Source of the DNA: Candidatus Cloacimonadota bacterium
GTDB lineage: Bacteria; Cloacimonadota; Cloacimonadia; JGIOTU-2
Assembly: GCA_030613025.1 (NCBI GenBank)
Contig: JAUWMT010000015.1
Location: forward strand, 1-59,122
DNA: 59,122 bases
Direction: 5' to 3'
In this document: positions 7,737-17,026 of the stretch, piece by piece
How positions within the stretch are numbered: position 1 is the stretch's first letter
Layout: every line of letters begins with the position of its first letter
The notes under the pieces: generated by a model
Told to the model about the DNA's origin: nothing
Seen by the model: the letters and a program-made list of their open reading frames with translations, nothing else
Databases searched by the model: none
Translations under genes and position numbers: made by a program

Positions 7737-10700
7737 ATGAAAAAATCTCTTCTTGTTGTCATAATACTGTTATTTGCAGTAAGCTTAATTCACGCAAAGG
7801 ATATGTTCTCTTTTTCTTCAAAAGGAAATAGTATTCAAATCCAATTTGAAAATAGCAATGAGCCGTTTTCTCTCGGATCAGAAAACGCATTTACCACAAT
7901 TGCTTTGCCTTCAAATGATATTGAAATAATCATCCACGATTTCGTTTTATCCGAGTATTCTGGAAAGGGTAAATTTCTAAAAAATGTGGAAAAGATCGAG
8001 AACGCGAGGATCAAGAAGATCAACTCCTTTACGATGAGAGAACTGCGAGGTTATACATTACAGATCAAAACGCTGGTATATGATGAGAAAGATCGCACCT
8101 ATTCAAAAATAGAAAAAGTGAATTTTGAGATATTGTCCGGGAATACGCTGCCCACTCCTCAATATCTTTCCAAAGCATTTATTCAGCTCTATCCGCAACT
8201 TGTAGATAATTTTGACGGATCCTATCTTACCAGTCTTCCGGTTCAACCCTCGAAGATGCTCATTATCTGTCATCAATTACTCGAAAACTACATCCAGGAT
8301 TTCATAAACTGGAAGCAGGCAAAAGGAATTGAGTGCACTGTTGCAACCCTCGATGAAACCGGCACAACAGCAGATGACATAAAGGCGTATATCCAACAAA
8401 TTTATGACACATCAGAAATACCGCCTGATTATGTACTCCTCATAGGTGATGTGGATGATTATTATGCCGTTCCTTCATTTTACTGCGGAGCAGAATACGA
8501 TGTCACAGATCATCCCTATACGATGCTATCGGGTTCCGATTATTTTCCTGAAGTTCTGATAGGACGCATGTCTATCGATGAGATCAACCAACTCTGGACG
8601 ATCATTAATAAAGTGATATCTTACGAGAAAACTCCTTATCTTACAAACCCGGGATGGCTGAAAAAAGCGCTTCTTGTAGCAGGAAATTACAGCACGACTC
8701 CACCAACTCCGAGTACGCCGGTCAAGGTGTCCCGCTGGCTGAGAGATAAGATGCTGAATTATGGATTTACGCAGGTTGATACTGTCTTTTATCCACCCAC
8801 TTATCCGGGAACATCAGACATTATCAGTGCTATAAATGACGGCATTGGATTTCTTAACTACCGCGGTTGGGGAGATGCGAACGGTTGGCATTATCCTGAG
8901 TTTCATGTGGATAATATGAGCAGTTTGAGCAATGGTATGTTGATGCCGGTAGTTACATCTTTTGTCTGTAACACTGGTGATTTTGCCAATACCTCTGCCG
9001 ATCCCTGTTTCGGTGAAGCGATCCTGCAGCTTGGAACACCTACTTCTCCGCAAGGGGGCGTGGTTTTTATCGGTCCTTCCGACCTGCATACAAGTACAAA
9101 ATTTAATAATTCTCTCTTCTCAGGATTTTATTATGGATTGCTGGATGAAGGTATCTATGATTTTGGATCCGCAGTACTGAGAGGCAAGATAGAATTATAT
9201 CACAATTTCCCTTTGAAGCAAGCTCCTGGCGATCAGGTGGAATTTTATTTTAATGTTTATAATATACTTGGTGATCCATCGCTTACTATGTGGACGACCA
9301 TTCCGGAAGATATTGTATGCACAATTCCTGCAAGTGTTACTATTGGAACGAACCATCTTGATATCTCCTGCGCAAATCTTGAGGATGGAATTGTGACTGC
9401 AGCGAAAGCAGATGAGTTTTATGAAGTTGTTATGCTTGAAAACGGGCACGCGATCATTCCGTTTGCTTCAGAAAGTACAGGCGAGATAGAGCTTGTTATA
9501 ACTTCACCAAATTTTGTAGCTCTTGTTGACACGATCGCTGTTCTCGAGCAGGCAGTGGATGTGGGGTTATTTGAGTATGAAGCAACTTCTACTGTTGAAG
9601 CCGGAAGTACTTTGGATATAGATCTAACGCTGAAAAATTTTGGAACATCCACAGCTTCAAATGTATCTGCTACACTGAGCTCAAGTAGTTCGATGGTTTC
9701 TGTTACAACTCCAACCAAGAATTTTGGTGATATAGCGCCGGATGCAACGAGCCAGCAAACTTATGAGATAGAAATCGATGCAGTATGTCCTGATAATGAG
9801 GTTCTGGAATTTACTCTAAATATCTCAACCGGTGCAACTGCAAAGTTTTCTTTGATCGCATCATCTCTTTTGTTTGAAGTAAATAATGTGATAGTAAACT
9901 CAACAAGCGGATGGCTCGAACCCGGGCAGCTTGATGAGATCCAGGTTACGATCGAAAACATCGGCTCTCTCGATGGAAATGGGATCCATGGCACACTCGA
10001 AGCGTACAGCGATGCTGCAAACGTGACTTCTGCCGGCTTCAATTTTGGCTCGATTCCGATGACATCGACTTCTTCAGGATCCTTCAATGTCGAGATTGAA
10101 AGCAATTGCTTTATCGGAAGGAATATTCCATTTAAGCTCAATCTCACTGATGCGAATGGCAGAATAACACAATTATATTTTTCTCTGGAGGTTGGTCCAA
10201 TAGATAATACTGCTCCAACCGGACCGGATGCATTTGGCTATTATGCCTATGACAGCTATGATATCGATTACGATGAAGTCCCGACTTATAACTGGATAGA
10301 AATCGATCCTGATGAAGGCGGATCGGGACAGGTCATCTTTATGGCTGATGATGAATCGAGCACAATTCCATTGCCATTCACATTCACTTATTATGATGAA
10401 GCATTTGACGAGATCACAGTTTGCTCAAATGGCTGGATCTCCTTCATAACAAATGACTGGACGAATTTCAGAAATTGGGATATCCCTTCGGCGCTTGGTC
10501 CATACGGACAGGTCTGTGCATACTGGGATGATCTCATTGGCGAAGCATATACTATAAGTGATACAACCTATCATCATGATATGAGGATATGTCATTATTA
10601 TGATGAGGTAAATAACCGTTTCATAATAGAATGGAATAAGTGTTTCAACAGGTTTGATGATATTTCAGTAGAAAAATTCGAGCTTGTTCTATTCGATCCC

Positions 10701-11228
10701 GCCTTTTATCCGACTGCAAGCGGCAACGGAGAGATACAGTGCAATTATCAAACAATCAGTAATCCTGACGCAAATAGTAACTACTCAACAGTAGGTATAG
10801 AGAATCTTATCCAGTCCGATGGAGTGCTTTATACTTATGCAAATATTTATCCAGCAAGTGCCACACCTCTGGAAAATGAGCTTGCCATAAAATATACGAC
10901 CGATCCACCCGATCCTTATTATGCTGTTGACGAAGAACCTATCGGCATGAAGGGTTCACTTTTCATCTATCCACAACCCTCTTCGGGATCGACAGTTATC
11001 TCTTATTATGCAAAAGTAAATTCAGCAATAAATCTTTCAGCAGGAATTTATAATATCAGAGGACAGTTGGTGAAAAAGATTATTTTTGATAGTTTGGATG
11101 ATAAGTCCAAACAGTATACTTGGAATGGTTATGATGACCACAATAAAAAATCACCGAATGGAATATATTTTGTGAAAATCCATGATAACGATAGTAAAGA
11201 TATTGGTAAGATCATTATATTACGATAA
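7737..11228 (+). CDS. Gingipain-like C25 cysteine peptidase with T9SS sorting domain, 1163 aa
   Basis: I start at the ATG at 7737, which begins directly with a signal peptide (about residues 1-20, ending LIHA); an upstream in-frame ATG at 7710 would add nine residues before it. A propeptide-like region (about 20-165) precedes a C25 peptidase domain (about 170-520). Candidate catalytic residues are His385 (NGWHYPEF) and Cys411 (SFVCNTGD), in the order expected for gingipains. A gingipain-type Ig-like domain (about 520-605), repeated beta-sandwich/CARDB-like modules (about 610-820), a further beta domain (about 825-1060) and a C-terminal T9SS sorting domain (about 1075-1163; ends KIIILR) follow. 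By family knowledge it is exported by Sec, then T9SS, and acts on extracellular protein. Confidence 0.9.
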   Translation: MKKSLLVVIILLFAVSLIHAKDMFSFSSKGNSIQIQFENSNEPFSLGSENAFTTIALPSNDIEIIIHDFVLSEYSGKGKFLKNVEKIENARIKKINSFTMRELRGYTLQIKTLVYDEKDRTYSKIEKVNFEILSGNTLPTPQYLSKAFIQLYPQLVDNFDGSYLTSLPVQPSKMLIICHQLLENYIQDFINWKQAKGIECTVATLDETGTTADDIKAYIQQIYDTSEIPPDYVLLIGDVDDYYAVPSFYCGAEYDVTDHPYTMLSGSDYFPEVLIGRMSIDEINQLWTIINKVISYEKTPYLTNPGWLKKALLVAGNYSTTPPTPSTPVKVSRWLRDKMLNYGFTQVDTVFYPPTYPGTSDIISAINDGIGFLNYRGWGDANGWHYPEFHVDNMSSLSNGMLMPVVTSFVCNTGDFANTSADPCFGEAILQLGTPTSPQGGVVFIGPSDLHTSTKFNNSLFSGFYYGLLDEGIYDFGSAVLRGKIELYHNFPLKQAPGDQVEFYFNVYNILGDPSLTMWTTIPEDIVCTIPASVTIGTNHLDISCANLEDGIVTAAKADEFYEVVMLENGHAIIPFASESTGEIELVITSPNFVALVDTIAVLEQAVDVGLFEYEATSTVEAGSTLDIDLTLKNFGTSTASNVSATLSSSSSMVSVTTPTKNFGDIAPDATSQQTYEIEIDAVCPDNEVLEFTLNISTGATAKFSLIASSLLFEVNNVIVNSTSGWLEPGQLDEIQVTIENIGSLDGNGIHGTLEAYSDAANVTSAGFNFGSIPMTSTSSGSFNVEIESNCFIGRNIPFKLNLTDANGRITQLYFSLEVGPIDNTAPTGPDAFGYYAYDSYDIDYDEVPTYNWIEIDPDEGGSGQVIFMADDESSTIPLPFTFTYYDEAFDEITVCSNGWISFITNDWTNFRNWDIPSALGPYGQVCAYWDDLIGEAYTISDTTYHHDMRICHYYDEVNNRFIIEWNKCFNRFDDISVEKFELVLFDPAFYPTASGNGEIQCNYQTISNPDANSNYSTVGIENLIQSDGVLYTYANIYPASATPLENELAIKYTTDPPDPYYAVDEEPIGMKGSLFIYPQPSSGSTVISYYAKVNSAINLSAGIYNIRGQLVKKIIFDSLDDKSKQYTWNGYDDHNKKSPNGIYFVKIHDNDSKDIGKIIILR

Positions 11229-11247
11229 TGGGTGAAAGGAGTTTTCA

Positions 11248-12693
11248 ATGAAATACCTCACACAATTAGCGCTGGATGCAGCAGTATTGCATGGAGCATC
11301 CTATGCAGACATACGAATTATACATTCGAACAATCAGAGAATTTTTGTAAAGAACGGGGAAGTTGAGACACTTAATAATACGGATAGTATTGGTTTTGGG
11401 ATTCGAGTTATTGCGAACGGTTCCTGGGGATTTGCTTCAAGTTCTATTGTAACAAAACCCGAAATAAAGATCGTTGCAAAGCGTGCAGTTGAGATAGCAA
11501 AAGCATCGGCGACTCTTCGAAAAGACAGTGTTCGTCTTGCTCAGGAACCTGTTCATCAGGATATCTGGACTTCACCCTACTTGATCGATCCGTTTAAAGT
11601 ACCTCTCGAAGAAAAGCTGGATCTGCTTTTTGAGATCGATGGAATCCTCAGAAAGGATGATAAGATCAAGGTAGCGGAATCCTCAATGAATTTTTGGCGA
11701 GAGCATCAATGGCTTGCAACAACAGAAGGAACTTTTATCGAGCAGATACTTCTCCGCAGCGGCGCGGGATTTTCAGCAACAGCAGTTGATGGACCAAATG
11801 TTCAAGTGCGTTCCTATCCTGCATCCTTTGGAGGACAATATAAACAAATGGGTTACGAATTCATACTTGGGACACCTTTCGTGGAAAATGCCGAGAGAGT
11901 CCGTGAAGAAGCTGTTGCTTTGCTTTCTGCACCGGATTGCCCTGTCGGAGAAATGGATCTTATTATTGGAGGAGGTCAGCTTGCTCTTCAAATCCATGAA
12001 TCAATCGGGCATCCTTCGGAACTGGATAGAGTGCTTGGAATGGAAGCAAATTATGCAGGAACAAGTTTCCTCACAACAGACCTTTACAGGGATTACAATT
12101 ATGGCTCTCCTATAGTAAATATCGTTGCTGATGCCACAGTTCCGACCGGGATTGGCACTTTTGGATACGATGATGACGGTGTACAGGCACAGCGCTATCA
12201 CATGATACAGAATGGACTTTATAAGATGTATCTAACTAATAGGGAGCTTGCACATGTGGTAGGTGATTCTCGAAGCAGGGGGTGTAATCGTGCTGACGGA
12301 TATAATAATATCCCTATGATACGAATGATCAATATTTCTCTAATGCCTGTGCAGGGAACATTGGATCAACTTATTGCAGACACAAAAAATGGACTCTATG
12401 TTGAAAATAATAAAACCTGGAGTATCGACCAACGCAGACTGAATTTCCAGTTCACCACGGAAATCGGATGGGAGATCAAGAACGGAAAGAAAATGCGTAT
12501 GGTGAAAAATCCCACTTACCAGGGAATTACACCTAAGTTCTGGCAGAGCTGTGATGCGATCTGCGGTGAAGATGAATGGCAGCTTTGGGGTGTGCCGAAT
12601 TGTGGAAAAGGACAACCCGGACAACGTGCCGAAATGTCACATGGGGCTGCACCATCTCGATTCAAGAAGGTTACAGTCGGAGTACGAAAATAA
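11248..12693 (+). CDS. tldD: TldD-family metallopeptidase
   Basis: 481 aa. The TldD zinc motif HExxxH is present as HESIGH, followed by the family block ADATVPTGIGTFGYDDDG and a C-terminal cysteine-containing segment (CDAICGEDEWQLWG). By family knowledge TldD pairs with TldE/PmbA, which gates unfolded peptides into the TldD active site. No TldE-like gene lies next to it here; the next gene is a transglutaminase-like lipoprotein. The start has a strong AAGGAG about 7 nt upstream. It follows the C25 peptidase after 19 nt, so the peptidase, tldD and lipoprotein may form one transcript. Confidence 0.93.
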   Translation: MKYLTQLALDAAVLHGASYADIRIIHSNNQRIFVKNGEVETLNNTDSIGFGIRVIANGSWGFASSSIVTKPEIKIVAKRAVEIAKASATLRKDSVRLAQEPVHQDIWTSPYLIDPFKVPLEEKLDLLFEIDGILRKDDKIKVAESSMNFWREHQWLATTEGTFIEQILLRSGAGFSATAVDGPNVQVRSYPASFGGQYKQMGYEFILGTPFVENAERVREEAVALLSAPDCPVGEMDLIIGGGQLALQIHESIGHPSELDRVLGMEANYAGTSFLTTDLYRDYNYGSPIVNIVADATVPTGIGTFGYDDDGVQAQRYHMIQNGLYKMYLTNRELAHVVGDSRSRGCNRADGYNNIPMIRMINISLMPVQGTLDQLIADTKNGLYVENNKTWSIDQRRLNFQFTTEIGWEIKNGKKMRMVKNPTYQGITPKFWQSCDAICGEDEWQLWGVPNCGKGQPGQRAEMSHGAAPSRFKKVTVGVRK

Positions 12694-12703
12694 AAGGATT
12701 TTT

Positions 12704-14317
12704 ATGAAACAGATCATATACTTTCTTTTGATATTTGCATTATTATTAGTTATCAATGCCTGCTCTATTTTGCAACCTTATTCAGTGAAAAAGATAACAC
12801 CATCTATTCCCGAACAATATCGAGAAAAAGTGCTTGAAAGTCTTGAAGAAGCCGGAAAAAACAAAAAAGAACTCCTCAAAGTTCTATATCATTACAAAGA
12901 TGATCACTTAAAATTACAAGCTGCATCATTTCTTATTGCTAATATGCAAGACCATTGTTTTGCTGACGTTATTTTAGTGGATTCGCTGGATAATGAAATT
13001 AAATTTAATGTTCTTGATTATGAAAACTACCATCAAATAGTGGATTATATAGATTCATTAGAAACTGAAAAGGATCATGAATTTCACTGGAAACTGAAAG
13101 AAAAGCGAGAGGATATTAAAACAGTTTCCGCTGATTTTCTTATATCACATATTGATACTGCATTTATTGCTTATGAAACTTTACCCTGGACAAATCAACT
13201 TAGGTGGCAAAATTTTTTGGAATATATTTTACCCTACAGAGGTTCTTCAGAACCGATTTCTGATTGGCGAACTTATTTTTGGAATGAATTTTCATCCCTT
13301 CGCGATTCTACATCAGATCCCCTGAAACTTTCTTATTTAATAAATGATAACTGCAAAAAAATGTTCACATTTAAAGATGTGTTTTATCTTCATCCAACTG
13401 ACTTAGGATTGAACCAAATGCTTGAATATGGTATTGGTAGATGTGAGGATATGACAAATTTCACCATCTATGCAATGCGTGCGAACGGTTTGGCAGTTAC
13501 AAGTGATTTTACTCCTTACTGGCCCGACCGATCAAACAACCATGCATGGAATGCGATCATCCTACCTGACGGAGAAGTTATTCCTTTTATGGGCTGTGAA
13601 GCAAATCCCGGAAAATATACTCTGCAAAAAAGGATAGCAAAAGTATATAGAAAGCTCTTTTCACAGGAACAGGGCACTCTTGCGGATGTACTTCCTGATT
13701 CAATGAAAGCCCCGCCGTGGTTGGGATATAAAAATTTTAAAGATGTAACTGATAAATATGTACAGGTTTCTGATGTCACAGTGCAGGTCAATGAGGAAAA
13801 ACATTTTGCTTACATCGCAGTTTTCAATGATAATGATTGGCAGCCCATTCACTGGGGAAGTGTTGATAGTTTGATGAATGTTACCTTCTCCGATATAGGC
13901 AGAGATATTGCGTATCTTCCTGTATTTTATGAAGTTGTGGACACGATCATGGTAGAAGATGAGGAGAAACCGAAATATGAACCCATACCAGCAGGCAAGC
14001 CATTTATTTTGAACGAAGAGGGTAAAGTTATTACATTTGATAATGAAGCTGTTGAAATACGAGAAGAAATAAATCATAAGTTCTTAATGCGTAAGACGGG
14101 GCAAGGGGGAGTCAATGAGGTCAAAATTGACAGCACTTATACATGGTTTGTCTGGGCGGAAGATGAGTGGCAGGAGATCATTGATACAACTGCAACTGCC
14201 GATTCTCTAATATTCGACTATTATTATCCGGAAACTTTATATAAAGTAGAAGAAGAATGCCTTCATCCCGATCCGAGAATTTTCACGGTCGAAGATGGGG
14301 AAGTGATTTTCTGGTAA
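12704..14317 (+). CDS. Transglutaminase-like (papain-fold) lipoprotein, 537 aa
   Basis: I start at the ATG at 12704, which opens a lipoprotein signal (LLLVINAC, lipid-modified Cys20) with AAAGGA upstream; longer in-frame extensions overlap tldD and are not believed. A transglutaminase-core triad is visible: Cys247 (GIGRCEDMTN), His280 (SNNHAWNAI) and Asp289 (LPDGE). The N-terminal half is helical and the C-terminal 200 residues look beta-rich. By family knowledge such proteins are periplasmic or surface lipoproteins, often of unknown substrate. It lies 10 nt after tldD and is probably co-transcribed. Confidence 0.85.
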   Translation: MKQIIYFLLIFALLLVINACSILQPYSVKKITPSIPEQYREKVLESLEEAGKNKKELLKVLYHYKDDHLKLQAASFLIANMQDHCFADVILVDSLDNEIKFNVLDYENYHQIVDYIDSLETEKDHEFHWKLKEKREDIKTVSADFLISHIDTAFIAYETLPWTNQLRWQNFLEYILPYRGSSEPISDWRTYFWNEFSSLRDSTSDPLKLSYLINDNCKKMFTFKDVFYLHPTDLGLNQMLEYGIGRCEDMTNFTIYAMRANGLAVTSDFTPYWPDRSNNHAWNAIILPDGEVIPFMGCEANPGKYTLQKRIAKVYRKLFSQEQGTLADVLPDSMKAPPWLGYKNFKDVTDKYVQVSDVTVQVNEEKHFAYIAVFNDNDWQPIHWGSVDSLMNVTFSDIGRDIAYLPVFYEVVDTIMVEDEEKPKYEPIPAGKPFILNEEGKVITFDNEAVEIREEINHKFLMRKTGQGGVNEVKIDSTYTWFVWAEDEWQEIIDTTATADSLIFDYYYPETLYKVEEECLHPDPRIFTVEDGEVIFW

Positions 14318-14801
14318 GGTAAAATCTTTCATTGAAAACTTAGATAAATCGGAATTAAACAGGATAAACCACAGAGAACGCAGAGACCACAGAGAAAATA
14401 TAACTTGAGAAAAAGTAATTTCATATATAAAAAGCATGTCATTCCCGAGCCCCCATGCCAAGTCGTAGTTTACGAAGACTGGATCGGGAATCCAGTTTTT
14501 AATTAATGGCGAGCAGACCCGTCCTTATCCGCCAGCGCAGCTGGAATATCTCAAGTTTCATGAACAGACTTGCTTCGTCCCGATGCATCGGGATGAAGCG
14601 AGAATGTGCTATCGAAGGTGAGAATGAGCATTCTCAGTTTCATTGTTGTGATCTAAGTGGTGAGTTTTATTTTGTTATCTTAGTATTCTGAGAGTTCATC
14701 TGAAAGTGTCACTACTCTGAAAAATTTTAGAGGTATCCCAATTTAAGAAAATCAAATATTGACAAAAAAGTATCTGTTCATAATTTGCGATACAGTTTCG
14801 T
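14318..14801. repeat. Intergenic repeats
   Basis: No gene is supported. It holds an ACCACAGAG-type block (about 14369-14395), an ATTCCCGA...TCGGGAAT hairpin with a 35-nt loop (14441-14491), and a TCCCGATGCATCGGGA palindrome near 14578-14593. A 61-codon open frame starting at 14506 merely reads through these repeats. Confidence 0.7.
14441..14491. repeat. ATTCCCGA hairpin repeat, long loop
   Basis: ATTCCCGA (14441-14448) pairs with TCGGGAAT (14484-14491). The orientation is opposite to the copies near 5.5 kb, and a T-run follows the right arm. Confidence 0.65.
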
Positions 14802-15098
14802 CCCGTTAGAAATTATAGGAAAATTATTATGAACTTTTACTATGTATATGTTTTGCGGAGCACTAAAGACAATAATTTGTATACAGGATATACTTGCAAT
14901 CTACGCAAACGAGTTGATGAGCCAATAAAGGATATAATTTTTCAACCAAAAATAGAAGACCTTTTGAACTCATTTATTATGAAGCAAGTCTATCTGAAAT
15001 TGATGCTAAAGCTAGAGAAAAATATTTGAAATCTGGAATGGGAAAAAGATATTTGAAAAACAGAATGAAAAATTACTTGCACAATGATTTCTAACGGG
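14802..15098 (+). mobile_element. GIY-YIG cassette bounded by 12-bp inverted repeats
   Basis: CCCGTTAGAAAT at 14802-14813 and ATTTCTAACGGG at 15087-15098 are perfect inverted repeats, and similarity extends a few bases outward (GTTTCGT versus GTTGCGAAT). The space between is almost exactly filled by a small GIY-YIG gene, whose stop codon lies in the right repeat. The right end abuts a tyrosine recombinase remnant. This looks like a small mobile unit; the mechanism is inference. Confidence 0.55.
14829..15094 (+). pseudogene. GIY-YIG endonuclease-like protein, frameshifted
   Basis: The first frame begins MNFYYVYVLRSTKDNNLYTG, with the GIY-YIG signature as VYV...YTG followed by LRKRVDE. After about 14922 the family-like sequence continues in another frame: NKGYNFSTKNRRPFELIYYE, then EKYLKSGMGKRYLKNRMKNY, ending at TAA 15092-15094. 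Adding one base in GAGCCAATAAAG (giving E-H-N-K-G) would restore a single reading frame of about 88 aa, the usual length of UPF0213-like GIY-YIG proteins. It is either a decayed gene or a sequencing error in one base. Confidence 0.8.
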
Positions 15099-15099
15099 A

Positions 15100-15273
15100 T
15101 TCGCAACTCATTTGCTGGAGCAAGGAGAAGATTTGCGATATATTCAGAAAATTTTAGTACATACCAGTTCAAAAACGACAGAAATATATACTCATGTCAC
15201 AAATGCCGCAAAAAATAAGATAGTAAGTCCATTAGATAATTTAAACTTGGAAAAATCCAAAAATGAAAAGTAG
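15100..15273 (+). pseudogene. C-terminal remnant of a tyrosine recombinase (integron-integrase-like)
   Basis: The frame reads [19 protein letters not shown], then [14 protein letters not shown] and, near the end, IVSPLDNL, stopping at TAG 15271. This is the last 57 residues of a phage/IntI-type recombinase, including the conserved His in the LxHxSxxTT block and the nucleophile Tyr in IYTHV. The terminal SPLDxL is common in integron integrases but also occurs in other recombinases, so IntI identity is tentative. No upstream part of the gene is seen; the GIY-YIG unit occupies that place. Confidence 0.75.
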
Positions 15274-15283
15274 GCAACAAAAT

Positions 15284-15374
15284 TTAAAACAAAAATCCAC
15301 GCAATATTGCGCATATACTACTAAATCGTGTAGTGTTCACGCAATTAATTGCGGGGATAAAAAAAACATTACAG
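15284..15374 (+). other. attC-like site, array 1, upstream of cassette 1
   Basis: A fold-back region with nested palindromes: CGCAATATTGCG (15300-15311), ACTAC-N8-GTAGT (15318-15335) and CGCAATTAATTGCG (15340-15353). They can form one long imperfect stem. A candidate R'' is TTAAAAC (15284-15290). The downstream box is ATTACAG (15368-15374), where canonical sites have GTTRRRY. Between the recombinase remnant stop and this site there is no other gene. Confidence 0.5.
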
Positions 15375-15416
15375 GAAAATATTAGATCTTAGAAATATTA
15401 ATTTTTGGAGTCAACA

Positions 15417-16943
15417 ATGACTAAAAATTCTGAAAGTTATAATGAGAAATTCTTTTCTCAATATAAAGTTGTTAGAAATTTTTTCAGAAAATTCAATCGT
15501 GATTCTATTATTATGAGTTGTATGGATTATCTTATTACACCTGTTACCAATCCAATTGACCAAATAAAGAAGCAACACTGGAATATATTTTTGTTAATAA
15601 AATGGATTTATTCTGATAGCAAACATCCAAATCCTAATAATAAAATTAATCCAATTGCATTTGATAAATTGCGAAAATATATGTATGATTTATCAATGTA
15701 TGTTAAACCTCTAAATGAATACGAAAATCTTGATTTATTTTTTAGACATTTAGCCTATCAACAATTTATTTATCAAAAGGGTTTAAATCTAAACCAAATT
15801 CACAGACAATTTGTTTTTTTTTCGACATTAAACAACAATCATTATATCAAATCAACTTTCTATAAACTTACAGGGATTAAACTAATTAATTTTATTGAGT
15901 TATCTCTAATGTTAATCGGACATTTCTATGTAAAAAAGAAAGACAACGTTTCAGAATATTATTTTAATAATTTAATTGAATTATTCGGTAAAAATCAAAT
16001 TGACTCTTACTGGAAAACCATATCTTTATCTTTTAATGAATTAAGCACTTTTTTCAAAAGATATACCTCTAATAAGCTTAGAAATCCATCTGAGTACTAT
16101 GAACAAACCCCATTCACCAATAAACCTCTAATAAAATTTGATTCCAATTATGTTTGCTTAGACCAACATTTATTATCTCTCTTTGTAGAAAATTATTTTT
16201 ATGATCTTCTAAAATCATATGATGCAGAGAATTTTATTCCAAAATTCGGTCCAATTTTTGAAAATTATGTAAAAAAAACTCTAATATATTCAAAATTGAA
16301 TTTTTTCCACGAGGAAGAGTTAAAAAAAATATTAAAACCAAAAAATAAAATAATCGATTTTGTAATTCTTGAGGAGAAAGCAAATATTTTTATAGATGCT
16401 AAAGCAGTTGAGATGTCGTATAATGGCAAATATTCCTCAAACAAAATAGATATAGAACGATGCTCTAATAAATCTGTTATTAAAGCTATTCACCAAGCTC
16501 ACGATACTAATCAATCTATTTGGGAAACAAAAAATTCAAAAATAAAATTTCAAGACAATAATTATGCACTTGTGATAACATTTCAAGAAATGTACTTACG
16601 AAACGGTTTGTTTTATTATAAAAATATCTCGAATAAAAAAGTTGATAAAATCATCTCTAAATATCAACAAAATTTACTAATACCTCTCGAGAATATCTAT
16701 TTCATAACATTAACAGATTTTGATAATTTAATTGAATATGTAAAAAATGAGAAAGTTACAATTTCATCTATAATAGAATATGCAAAACAAAATGATTTTG
16801 ATGATGACCCTATGAATCAAAAATTCCATTTTTCACAACATTTACATTCTTTAAAAGCATTTGAATCACCATCATTTTTAAATGAAGAGCATATAAAACT
16901 ACAAGAAAAGTTAAAAAAATTTGAACAAACAGGAGTTAAATAA
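15417..16943 (+). CDS. PD-(D/E)XK nuclease-like protein, integron cassette gene, 508 aa
   Basis: No family is recognised. The C-terminal half carries a PD-(D/E)XK-like pattern: Glu282 (FGPIFENYVKK), Asp314 (KIIDFVIL) and Asp327-Ala-Lys329 (IFIDAKAVEM). This order and spacing fit a restriction-endonuclease fold. The N-terminal 270 residues are helical, with no motif I know. The ATG at 15417 has GGAG 7 nt upstream and is preferred over an in-frame TTG at 15405. The gene is AT-rich and lies alone within a cassette bounded by attC-like sites. A defence role is plausible from context only. Confidence 0.75.
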   Translation: MTKNSESYNEKFFSQYKVVRNFFRKFNRDSIIMSCMDYLITPVTNPIDQIKKQHWNIFLLIKWIYSDSKHPNPNNKINPIAFDKLRKYMYDLSMYVKPLNEYENLDLFFRHLAYQQFIYQKGLNLNQIHRQFVFFSTLNNNHYIKSTFYKLTGIKLINFIELSLMLIGHFYVKKKDNVSEYYFNNLIELFGKNQIDSYWKTISLSFNELSTFFKRYTSNKLRNPSEYYEQTPFTNKPLIKFDSNYVCLDQHLLSLFVENYFYDLLKSYDAENFIPKFGPIFENYVKKTLIYSKLNFFHEEELKKILKPKNKIIDFVILEEKANIFIDAKAVEMSYNGKYSSNKIDIERCSNKSVIKAIHQAHDTNQSIWETKNSKIKFQDNNYALVITFQEMYLRNGLFYYKNISNKKVDKIISKYQQNLLIPLENIYFITLTDFDNLIEYVKNEKVTISSIIEYAKQNDFDDDPMNQKFHFSQHLHSLKAFESPSFLNEEHIKLQEKLKKFEQTGVK

Positions 16944-16955
16944 TTTTGATATTTC

Positions 16956-17026
16956 CTGTAACAAACGTGTCAGTGCTCTGAGTGAAAGAAAAGCAAGAAG
17001 AGCACCGTATACGCAAGATATTAAGC
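16956..17026 (+). other. attC site 1, array 1
   Basis: R'' CTGTAAC (16956-16962), stem GTGCTCT paired with AGAGCAC, R' ATTAAGC (17020-17026). The sequence from TAACAAACG to the final TTA(A)GC repeats at 18265-18335, and similarity stops at both box edges, as expected for attC sites of neighbouring cassettes. The leading TAACAAACG also matches the start of well-known attC sites such as the Vibrio cholerae repeat. Confidence 0.7.

Noticed and set aside
8814-9718. Long antisense frames within the C25 peptidase gene
   Set aside because: Shadow frames of a gene with clear domain and catalytic-residue evidence on the plus strand.
14506-14691. 61-codon open frame
   Set aside because: It lies wholly in repeat sequence with a TCCCGATGCATCGGGA palindrome and no ribosome binding site.
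15300-15353. Possible CRISPR-like repeats (two CGCAAT...ATTGCG words)
   Set aside because: Only two unequal palindromes, no regular spacers and no cas genes; they form one fold-back attC-like site.
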